This document shows positions 43,380 to 50,615 of a DNA stretch of 64,000 nucleotides, piece after piece. This DNA is from Chitinophaga qingshengii (GTDB lineage Bacteria > Bacteroidota > Bacteroidia > Chitinophagales > Chitinophagaceae), in NCBI RefSeq assembly GCF_014529935.1, contig NZ_JACVFC010000001.1:372001-436000 (forward strand), in the 5' to 3' direction. Under the pieces are notes generated by a model that was not told the DNA's origin, ran no database searches, and saw nothing but the letters and a program-made list of their open reading frames with translations. Both the position numbers and the translations under genes were made by a program. The first letter of the stretch is position 1. Each line of letters begins with the position of its first letter.

Positions 43380-43987
43380 ATGATGCTTTTTATCAGCATA
43401 ATATACAACAGGTAATTGGATAATGAGTTTAAAATCGCAAAAAGATGTTTGGCAGACCGCGCATCACTGGCCAATAACAGGTTGTAAAAGCCGTTGACAC
43501 ACATAGAGGCGGCGAAATAAAAGAAAAAGGCCAGGGTCAGCCAAAAATCAGGGTGCCGGAATATAGACGCTTCACTATTAGGGGTAATCGAAAAAAAGGA
43601 TAAAAGGCACCAGCAAATGACCAGGAAACTCTCAACGGTGATATTTATGCCGGGGAAATAACGCCAGCCACCATATACAAAGCTGTACACGAGAGAAACG
43701 ATACAGAACACCCCTATAGAGATGCTCATCAGTAGCCGCCAACGCTTATCCGTAATGCCTGATCTTAAAATAATTGTTATCAGACTATATTCCAGCACCA
43801 CAAAAAAATGATAGACAATGTAGAAATGGGACCCACGCTTCCCGATCAGCTCTACTGTCACCTCCGATAATATGGAGATACCCAGTAATACTGCCAGAAG
43901 CTTAACCTGCGCATATCGCAGGTTAAGCAGGCTAATGGCAAAACACGTTACCAGCATCGCATAATATCCGTAAATCCATCCGTTCAT
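43349..43987 (-). CDS. Multi-spanning membrane protein, likely sensor partner
   Basis: 212 residues with about seven hydrophobic segments (for example YYAMLVTCFAISLLNL, LLAVLLGISILSEVTVELIG, VYHFFVVLEYSLITIIL, ISIGVFCIVSLVYSF, FLVICWCLLSFFSI and FWLTLAFFFYFAASM). No named family was recognised. The overlap with the kinase gene and its membrane topology suggest it delivers a signal to the kinase. The function is inference from context. Confidence 0.7.
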   Translation of the reverse strand: MNGWIYGYYAMLVTCFAISLLNLRYAQVKLLAVLLGISILSEVTVELIGKRGSHFYIVYHFFVVLEYSLITIILRSGITDKRWRLLMSISIGVFCIVSLVYSFVYGGWRYFPGINITVESFLVICWCLLSFFSITPNSEASIFRHPDFWLTLAFFFYFAASMCVNGFYNLLLASDARSAKHLFAILNSLSNYLLYIMLIKSIICFRSNRISS

Positions 43988-44005
43988 TCGGCGTAGTCAA
44001 TTTTT

Positions 44006-44554
44006 TTAGCAATTCTCTAAATCCACAGGTGTAACAGCGCCAAACGGATGACCGCTGGCTTTCAGCGCTGCAAATAATTCGTCCAGGTCCAGTTGCTGCT
44101 TTTCGCCGCCGTTACCTCTTTCCTCAGCATTGGGATCTCCGGGACCATCATACAACTTACCGCTTTGGGCTTTTTCCAGCAAAACATCAAAACCAATGCT
44201 TTTATGGTTGGCGTCCAGCCCCTGCCCCATCAGACTGATCTTGTCATCAGCTTCCGGAATAACAAAATTAAAACGAACATACTCACAACCCGGCTGGCTC
44301 AGCAAACGGAAAAGGGAAGCCTTGCTGAACTCAACGGAATACACCTTCTGAAAAAAGGCCTTTACTTCGGGATGTGTATCCAGATACTTGTAAAAATGAT
44401 ACATCATTCCATAAAATGCACTCACGGTAACAGGCATCCCGTAGGTTTTGGGATCACCGGTAAAAGGCATGTGAGAGTCAATAGGGATAGTAGTATCCTG
44501 CAGATACCCCTGGTCATTAGCGGTATAACCGCTGACCATCATTTTGTCGCTCAT
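44006..44554 (-). CDS. Unknown 182-residue protein between rSAM and sensor genes
   Basis: No signal peptide or membrane helix. The N-terminal part is rich in Met, Gly and Thr (DSHMPFTGDPKTYGMPVTVSA); the middle resembles Bacteroidota proteins of unknown function (SKASLFRLLSQPGCEYVRFN); the tail ends in ENC. It lies 124 bp downstream of the B12-binding radical SAM gene and 18 bp upstream of the membrane-protein gene. It might be a partner or substrate of the radical SAM enzyme; only position supports this. Confidence 0.6.
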   Translation of the reverse strand: MSDKMMVSGYTANDQGYLQDTTIPIDSHMPFTGDPKTYGMPVTVSAFYGMMYHFYKYLDTHPEVKAFFQKVYSVEFSKASLFRLLSQPGCEYVRFNFVIPEADDKISLMGQGLDANHKSIGFDVLLEKAQSGKLYDGPGDPNAEERGNGGEKQQLDLDELFAALKASGHPFGAVTPVDLENC

Positions 44555-44677
44555 GTTGTTGTGTTTAGTGAAAACAAATATTCAACATTTTTTTCATGCT
44601 TTATACCGGGGATTTTCCCGGGTACCCCCCGGGAGAATTCGGGTAACACATTACAATCCGCAACTGAAAACAGGGTT

Positions 44678-46879
44678 TTATAACTTCAGCAAACCAGATT
44701 TGTACAGGGTATTCACCGGCTTATTATCCCAGAACAACTCAAAATCTTCCAGGCCAGCCGCTTCATAGCTGTCTTTAACTTCCTGCAGCGTATAGGTTTT
44801 GGCGTTAGCAACGGCTACCTGCTCCAGTATACCAGCCAGCCACTGGCCCTGTTCCGGCGCCACACTAATACTCATCTTTTCTTTTTTATTCTGAAAGGTG
44901 AACGAGGCCACTTCCCAGGTACTACCCTTCTTGGACTTGGTAATCACCTCCATAGACGGCTTTTTGCCCAGAAACACCACCTTGCTCGTGGGTTTTACGG
45001 TGCCAGCTTCTTCTTCCAGCAAGGCATTGGCAATAAAGTCCGGCGCTACGCTCGTTTTCGGTACCTTAAACTCAAACCATTTGTTCAACGGGTAGTCCAG
45101 GCAAGCGCCGTGCATAAAGTTCAGCAGCGACTTCTTCAGACCATAGCTAAAGCTCTCATGATCGGCCCCGGTGGGATCGATATGCATGATATCATTGTTG
45201 GCAAAGGCGCCGATAGCTTCGGTTTCCTTTTGTACCTGGAACTTTGCCGGTTCCAGTCCAACAGGACTATGGGCAGTCATGGTAAACTGGTGCCAGAAGG
45301 CCGATTGCAAAATACCCGCCTGGAACATCTGCCGCACCATTTCCAGGGCGTCAATAGTTTCCTGTGCCGTTTGCGTAGGGAAACCATACATCAGGTAAGC
45401 ATGTACCATGATGCCGGCTTCGGAAAAATGGCGGTTCACCCGCGCTACCTGCGCTACCGTGATGCCTTTATTAATAAGCCCCAGCAACCGGTCTGATGCT
45501 ACTTCCAGGCCTCCGGACACGGCAATACAGCCGGAGGCTTTGAGCAACAGGCACAGGTCCCGCGTGAAACTTTTTTCAAAACGGATGTTGGTCCACCAGG
45601 TAACCGTGAGCTTACGCCGAATGATTTCCAGCGCTAAAGCCCGCATCAGCGCCGGCGGCGCCGCTTCGTCCACAAAGTGGAAACCGTTCTGGCCGGTCTG
45701 CGCAATGATGGTCTCCATGCGGTCGCATAACATGGAAGCCGCTATAGGCTCATAAATACGGATATAATCCAGTGAAATATCACAGAAAGTACATTTGCCC
45801 CAGTAACAGCCGTGGGCCATGGTGAGTTTGTTCCAACGCCCGTCGCTCCAAAGGCTGTGCATGGGATTCACCACCTCAATGGCGGATATGTATTGATCCA
45901 GCAGCAGATCGCTGTAGTCCGGCGTACCGACTTCACTTTGTTTGTAATCGCGGCAGGACGAGTTGTTGAGATAAGTTACCTGTCCATCCTGCAACAGGAA
46001 GGTGCGTTTCAGGTCTTCGGTAGTTTTTTGTCCGTTGAGGAACTGAAACAGGTTTTCCATGGGCGCTTCGCCGTCGTCAAGCGTGATGAAGTCGATGAAT
46101 TCAAACACGCGCGCATCGCTGAGGGAACGCAGCTCCGTATTTGGGAAACCGCCCCCCATCGCTATTTTCACCTGCGGATAATGTTCCTTGATCCATTGTC
46201 CGCAGCGAAAAGCAGCGTACAGGTTCCCCGGAAAAGGCACCGAAATAGCCACCAGAGAGGGTTGTATGCTTTCCATCCGGGCAGCCAGCAGGTCTGTCAG
46301 GATATGATCGATATAGGTATACCCTTCGTGAAGGGCATCATACAGTTCATCAAAACTATTGGCAGAGCGGCTCAGGCGCTCGGCATAACGGCTGAAACCA
46401 AAGTGCGGGTCCACACATTCCATGATCAGGTCTGACAGGTCCTCCAGATACATGGTAGCGAGGTGTTTGGCCCTGTCCTGCGTGCCCATGGAGCCAAAGG
46501 CCCAGTGGAGATCGTCCAGCTGCGCAAAACGGGAGGCTTCCGGCAGGAAGTCACGTTTACTGATCTGGTGTGCCAGTGTAGGATTCCGGCCCTGTAAAAA
46601 CAAAATAACCGCGTCAATCGTGTTGATATAGTCCTCCTGCAAAGCGATGATCCTGGCGACGTTTTCAGAAAGTTCCGCCGGCGGTTCTGCCGCAATGCTG
46701 TCAAACAACTGCTGTAAACCCTGTTTTGAAAATAAAGCCAGCGTGACTTCTATACCCAGGTCAGCCTGGAAAGCGCTGATTCCTTTGGTATTCAGGAACC
46801 CTTTCAGGTAGGCTGTGGCCGGGTACGGCGTGTTCAGCTGGGTAAATGGCGGCGTTATTAAAAAAACAGAATGACTCAA
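44678..46879 (-). CDS. B12-binding domain radical SAM protein
   Basis: 733 residues. The N-terminal part holds a B12-binding Rossmann domain (PSLVAISVPFPGNLYAAFR, VKIAMGGGFPNTELR). The radical SAM core follows at about 350: HGCYWGKCTFCDIS, whose cysteines are spaced C-x4-C-x2-C, then VDEAAPPALMRALALEIIRRKLTVTWWTNI and AVSGGLEVASDRLLGLINKG. A C-terminal extension of about 150 residues has no recognised match. It is on the same strand as, and upstream of, the unknown protein, sensor, two-component and ABC genes. The substrate is unknown. Confidence 0.9.
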   Translation of the reverse strand: MSHSVFLITPPFTQLNTPYPATAYLKGFLNTKGISAFQADLGIEVTLALFSKQGLQQLFDSIAAEPPAELSENVARIIALQEDYINTIDAVILFLQGRNPTLAHQISKRDFLPEASRFAQLDDLHWAFGSMGTQDRAKHLATMYLEDLSDLIMECVDPHFGFSRYAERLSRSANSFDELYDALHEGYTYIDHILTDLLAARMESIQPSLVAISVPFPGNLYAAFRCGQWIKEHYPQVKIAMGGGFPNTELRSLSDARVFEFIDFITLDDGEAPMENLFQFLNGQKTTEDLKRTFLLQDGQVTYLNNSSCRDYKQSEVGTPDYSDLLLDQYISAIEVVNPMHSLWSDGRWNKLTMAHGCYWGKCTFCDISLDYIRIYEPIAASMLCDRMETIIAQTGQNGFHFVDEAAPPALMRALALEIIRRKLTVTWWTNIRFEKSFTRDLCLLLKASGCIAVSGGLEVASDRLLGLINKGITVAQVARVNRHFSEAGIMVHAYLMYGFPTQTAQETIDALEMVRQMFQAGILQSAFWHQFTMTAHSPVGLEPAKFQVQKETEAIGAFANNDIMHIDPTGADHESFSYGLKKSLLNFMHGACLDYPLNKWFEFKVPKTSVAPDFIANALLEEEAGTVKPTSKVVFLGKKPSMEVITKSKKGSTWEVASFTFQNKKEKMSISVAPEQGQWLAGILEQVAVANAKTYTLQEVKDSYEAAGLEDFELFWDNKPVNTLYKSGLLKL

Positions 46880-46985
46880 AACCGGTTATTTTAAACCGCA
46901 AAGGTAGGTGATTCTAACGAAAGATAGCAGGGCTGCGGATATCCGCCTTAAAATTGAAATAGTCTACAAAAATTATAGACTTTTA

Positions 46986-47017
46986 TTTGGAAATATAAAT
47001 AACCGCTCCTACCTTTG
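46986..47017 (+). promoter_or_regulatory. Full Bacteroidota promoter upstream of TlpA-like gene
   Basis: TTTG (46986-46989), 20 bases, then TACCTTTG (47010-47017): exact match to the primary sigma consensus with ideal spacing. It points into the 380-base leader of the gene at 47400. Confidence 0.8.
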
Positions 47018-47311
47018 TTTTATCACACCTAATTAAGCCCACCGTTAATTAGTTTATACCACCACCATCTTTTTGCGGAGCTATAAAATAATTAGCATGA
47101 AACCAACAGTTTTTATCTTTCGATGTTGTTCTCCCTGTCATATTTAGGGATTTCGCTATTTACCAATTTTGATATTTTGGGTATTCCTCTTTGTAGCGTC
47201 CCTAAATAATTTTCCTATTTCTCTTTTATTTTTTTTCCCTTCGGGCGATGCCTGCCGGATTTCCGTATCGTATATGCTTTACCGTGATCTGCGCCTGATC
47301 ATCGTACGCAG

Positions 47312-47368
47312 CTTTGCAGAAACTCTTTGCGCCTTTGCTGCTTCGCGCCTTTGCGTGCGCCCTTTGCG
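47312..47368. repeat. CTTTGC short repeat cluster
   Basis: Five copies of CTTTGC occur at 47312, 47325, 47333, 47349 and 47362, several joined as CTTTGCGCC or CCTTTGCG. The reverse strand reads as a run of GCAAAG units. It is in untranslated leader DNA, 32 to 88 bases before the start codon of the TlpA-like gene. Confidence 0.7.
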
Positions 47369-47399
47369 AACCATATTTCTTCAACCAAACAATAAAACC

Positions 47400-48653
47400 A
47401 TGAAAACACATAAGTCACTTTTACTCACCGGTTTGCTGTCTGTTTCCCTTTTAAGCGGCGCCAGTGCTACGCCTGATAAACCATTTGTACGGGAAGGCAT
47501 CTGGAGAGGGGTGTTCACCCTCAACGAATCCAAAGTGCCTTTTAACTTTGAGCTAAAAGGCAAAGATCCTGAACACGCGGTGTTCACGCTGCTCAATGGT
47601 ACCCGCCGGGATGATTTCCATGTGCAGCGCATCGGCTCCGACTCGCTCTTCATTAAAATGAATACTTACGACGCCGCCCTGGTAGCCAAAATAGAAGATG
47701 ATGGCAAAATCACCGGCGAATACCGCAGCCTGGTACCCAACTTCCGGGGCAACGCCCTCCCTTTCTCGGCTGAATACGGCCAGGACTATCGTTTTGCGCC
47801 GGCAGGCAGCGAAACGGCGCCACAATACGATATCAGCGGCAAATGGGACCTCACCATCTACAGCAAGGAACCTACGCCCAACCGCGTTGGCCTGCTTAAA
47901 CAGGAAGGCAACAAATTGACCGGTGTGGTCATGTCTGTTGTAGGTGACAGCCGCGAACTGGAAGGCACCGTTCACGGCGATGAATTTGAACTGTCCGGCT
48001 TCACAGGCCCCAGTCCAATCTACATCAAAGGAAAAATTAATGACGACAAATCCCTTACCGGGGAATTGAGCCTGGGTATCTATAACAATATCAAATTCGA
48101 TGGCAGTAAAAACGCCGCCGCCGCACTACCAGACCCTTATGCGCTCACTTACCTCAAAGAAGGCTACAAAAAACTGGACTTCACCCTGCCCGACCTCAAT
48201 GGTAAACCGGTTTCTCTCAGCGACGAAAAATACAAAGGCAAAGTAGTGATCGTGGAAATCATCGGTACCTGGTGTCCCAACTGCACCGACCAGACTTCCT
48301 TCCTCTCTCCCTGGTTCAACAAAAACAAAGACAGGGGCGTAGAAGCAGTCGCTATTGGTTTTGAACAGAAAGACGACCTGGAATATGCCCGCTATACGCT
48401 GGGGAAACTCAAAGAAAAATACAACATACAATATGATATTCTTTTTGGTGGCATTGCTGATAAGAAAGTGGCGTCAGAGAAATTACCGGCGCTCAACCGC
48501 ATGATGGCATTTCCTACTACCATCCTGATAGACCGTAAAGGGGAAGTAAGACAGATACATACCGGCTACACCGGCGAAATCACCGGCCAGTATTACAAAG
48601 ACTACGTGGCCAAATGGAACAGGGACCTGGAAGAGCTGATTGCGGAAAAATAA
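47400..48653 (+). CDS. TlpA-like thioredoxin-fold protein, exported
   Basis: 417 residues from the ATG at 47400; the frame opens upstream but only this start gives a signal peptide (LLLTGLLSVSLLSGASA). An N-terminal part of about 240 residues has no named fold, though GKWDLTIYSKEP suggests a beta domain. The C-terminal TlpA/AhpC-type domain has LPDLNGKPVSLSDEKYKGKVVIVEIIGTWCPNCTDQ with a redox-active C-x2-C. It probably reduces disulfides or cytochrome sites in the periplasm. Confidence 0.88.
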   Translation: MKTHKSLLLTGLLSVSLLSGASATPDKPFVREGIWRGVFTLNESKVPFNFELKGKDPEHAVFTLLNGTRRDDFHVQRIGSDSLFIKMNTYDAALVAKIEDDGKITGEYRSLVPNFRGNALPFSAEYGQDYRFAPAGSETAPQYDISGKWDLTIYSKEPTPNRVGLLKQEGNKLTGVVMSVVGDSRELEGTVHGDEFELSGFTGPSPIYIKGKINDDKSLTGELSLGIYNNIKFDGSKNAAAALPDPYALTYLKEGYKKLDFTLPDLNGKPVSLSDEKYKGKVVIVEIIGTWCPNCTDQTSFLSPWFNKNKDRGVEAVAIGFEQKDDLEYARYTLGKLKEKYNIQYDILFGGIADKKVASEKLPALNRMMAFPTTILIDRKGEVRQIHTGYTGEITGQYYKDYVAKWNRDLEELIAEK

Positions 48654-48737
48654 CTTTAACAGATCTTTTTCCGCATTGCGCAAATGCTTCTCCCCGATTC
48701 CATCTACTTTGCAGCAACATTTAAAACACACCTTTAT

Positions 48738-49382
48738 ATGCAACGATTAGTATCCCTGGTATTCGCAGGTAGCGCCATCGTCCTGATGTCATTCAACAAC
48801 CCGGCTACTGCCGGCAACGGAAAACCAGCCAAAGCTGTCACCAGCACTAAAAAAGCGACGACTTTCCAGGTAGACAAAACCCAAAGTAAACTGAACTGGG
48901 TAGGTAAAAAAGTAACCGGTCAGCACAGCGGCACCATCGACGTATCCGACGGTAAACTGGACCTGGAAAACAACGTACTGAAAGGCGGTAGTTTTTCGCT
49001 GGATACCCGCAGCATTACGGTAACCGATATCAAAGACGCCAGCGGTAACGCCAAACTGTTAGGCCACCTGAAAAGTGAAGACTTCTTCGGCGTGGAAAAA
49101 TTTCCGGCAGCCAATTTCGTGATCACCAAAGTAACACCTAAAAGCAACGGTAGCTACGATGTTACCGGCAACCTCACTATCAAAGGCATTACCAACGCGA
49201 TCACCTTCCCGGCTACCGTAGTTATCAGCGGCGCCAAACTGACTGCCAAAGCGGATATTAAAGTAGACCGTACCAAATACAACATCCGCTACGGTTCCAA
49301 AAGTTTCTTCGAAGGCATTGGCGACAAGGCTATCTACGACGATTTTGATCTCGCCGTAGAACTGGTCGCCAACGCGCAATAA
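48738..49382 (+). CDS. YceI family protein
   Basis: 214 residues from the ATG at 48738, with a signal peptide (LVSLVFAGSAIVLMSFNNPATA). The YceI lipocalin-like fold shows VDKTQSKLNWVGKKVTGQHSGTIDV, LLGHLKSEDFFGVEKFPAANFVITKV and GIGDKAIYDDFDLAVELVA. YceI proteins bind isoprenoid-type lipids in the periplasm. It follows the TlpA-like gene by about 85 bp on the same strand. Confidence 0.92.
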   Translation: MQRLVSLVFAGSAIVLMSFNNPATAGNGKPAKAVTSTKKATTFQVDKTQSKLNWVGKKVTGQHSGTIDVSDGKLDLENNVLKGGSFSLDTRSITVTDIKDASGNAKLLGHLKSEDFFGVEKFPAANFVITKVTPKSNGSYDVTGNLTIKGITNAITFPATVVISGAKLTAKADIKVDRTKYNIRYGSKSFFEGIGDKAIYDDFDLAVELVANAQ

Positions 49383-49423
49383 TCACCCTCCATCCATTAC
49401 TACTTACCCCATTATAATTCCTG

Positions 49424-49453
49424 GGGAGAACAGGCACTATCGCCCGTTCTCCC
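49424..49453. terminator. Hairpin downstream of yceI-like gene
   Basis: GGGAGAAC (49424-49431) and GTTCTCCC (49446-49453) form a stem with a partly paired loop (AGGC with GCCC). No T-run follows, so its terminator function is moderate. Confidence 0.5.
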
Positions 49454-49467
49454 GGGAATGCCAAAAC

Positions 49468-49507
49468 ATTTGGTTATTTGGTCATTTGGTTATTTGATTA
49501 TTGTTTT
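49468..49507. repeat. Tandem 8-bp repeat ATTTGGTT
   Basis: Four adjacent units, ATTTGGTT, ATTTGGTC, ATTTGGTT, ATTTGATT, and a fifth weaker ATTGTTTT. Each unit carries TTTG, the -33 hexamer core of this phylum, at 8-bp intervals. It is 150 bp before the di-haem peroxidase gene. Confidence 0.75.
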
Positions 49508-49653
49508 AAGGATGAAAACCTTTTTCTTGTTTTAGCAGTATCATTATTGGATAAATCAACCAACAACACAACCATCTCCACCATCCAAGACTTCGTTTAC
49601 TGCAGAACAGACTAAACAGTCTCTAAAAAACATCTAAATAAGTAAATATATAA

Positions 49654-50610
49654 ATGAAAAAATGGATCTTCATTTTGTTGGGGGTGCTATGCCTTTGCGC
49701 AGCCCTGGCAGGTGTCCGCACGGGCGTACGTGCTGCCGATCCTCCTACCAAAGCTCAACTGGGAGAACGGCTGTTTTTTGAAACGCTGTTATCAAAAGAT
49801 AACAGTATCAGCTGCGCTTCCTGTCACCAGCCACAGCATGGCTTTGCAGATACTGCGGCGCTGAGCCTGGGTATTCACCGCACGCCTACCAAAAGAAATA
49901 CACCCGGCATCACCAACCTCTCCGGAAGGCCCAGCTATTTCTGGGATGGCCGTGCGCCTACACTGGAAGCACAAGCGCTGCAGCCCATCATTAATCCGGA
50001 TGAAATGGGATTACCGATTGAAGAAGCGGTACAACGGCTCAACGCACAGGAACGTTACCGGCAGCTGTTCCTGCAGGTGTTTGGCGGTCCCGCTACAGCG
50101 GCCAACCTCACCCAGGCGCTGGCGGCCTATGAAAAAACGCTCGAAACGGCCAACAGTCCCTACGATCGTTTTATTGCCGGCGATGACAACGCCCTCACGG
50201 AACCGGCTAAACGCGGCAGAATTTTATTCATCGGCAAAGCCAACTGCAACAACTGCCACTCGGGGGAAGACTTTACGGCAGACCGTTTCAAAAACATCGG
50301 CCTGTACAACGGTACCACCCTCAACGATGCCGGCCGGTACGACATCACGAAAGACGAGCATTACAAAGGCTTTTTTAAAGTACCCGGCCTGCGTAATGTG
50401 GCGGTCACCGCTCCGTATATGCATAACGGTATGTTCCGCACCTTACGCGAAGTTATTACCTACTATAATAATCCCGCTGCCATCGTGCCCGACGGCATTG
50501 GCCGGGACCTGTCGCTCAGCAAACCGCTGAATCTGAACGAACAGGAGATGCAGGACCTGGAAGCCTTCCTGGTAGCGCTGACAGACGATCGTTTTACTCA
50601 TCAACCTTGA
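49654..50610 (+). CDS. Di-haem cytochrome c peroxidase (MauG-like)
   Basis: 318 residues with a signal peptide (WIFILLGVLCLCAALAGV). Two c-type haem motifs are CASCHQPQHGFAD and CNNCHSGEDFT, with a likely axial ligand region at APYMHNGMFRTL. It reduces hydrogen peroxide in the periplasm, or performs MauG-like chemistry. It lies directly upstream of a TonB receptor gene, with the stop at 50610 and the receptor ATG at 50616. Confidence 0.92.
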   Translation: MKKWIFILLGVLCLCAALAGVRTGVRAADPPTKAQLGERLFFETLLSKDNSISCASCHQPQHGFADTAALSLGIHRTPTKRNTPGITNLSGRPSYFWDGRAPTLEAQALQPIINPDEMGLPIEEAVQRLNAQERYRQLFLQVFGGPATAANLTQALAAYEKTLETANSPYDRFIAGDDNALTEPAKRGRILFIGKANCNNCHSGEDFTADRFKNIGLYNGTTLNDAGRYDITKDEHYKGFFKVPGLRNVAVTAPYMHNGMFRTLREVITYYNNPAAIVPDGIGRDLSLSKPLNLNEQEMQDLEAFLVALTDDRFTHQP

Positions 50611-50615
50611 ATCAC

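Larger units (their letters stand above)
46880..47399. other. 520-bp intergenic region with promoter and CTTTGC repeats
   Basis: It holds the full promoter at 46986-47017, a 16-codon frame at 47097-47147 (ends CCSPCHI, not considered real), and from 47312 a cluster of CTTTGC copies (47312, 47325, 47333, 47349, 47362). No protein-coding frame in it is convincing. The transcript of the TlpA-like gene would have a leader of about 380 bases. Confidence 0.6.

Noticed and set aside
47097..47147. 16-codon frame ending CCSPCHI in the leader of the TlpA-like gene
   Set aside because: Too short, no start context; probably chance.
47169..47399. Upstream extension of the TlpA-like frame
   Set aside because: The added stretch covers the CTTTGC repeats and has no signal peptide logic; the ATG at 47400 gives a clean one.
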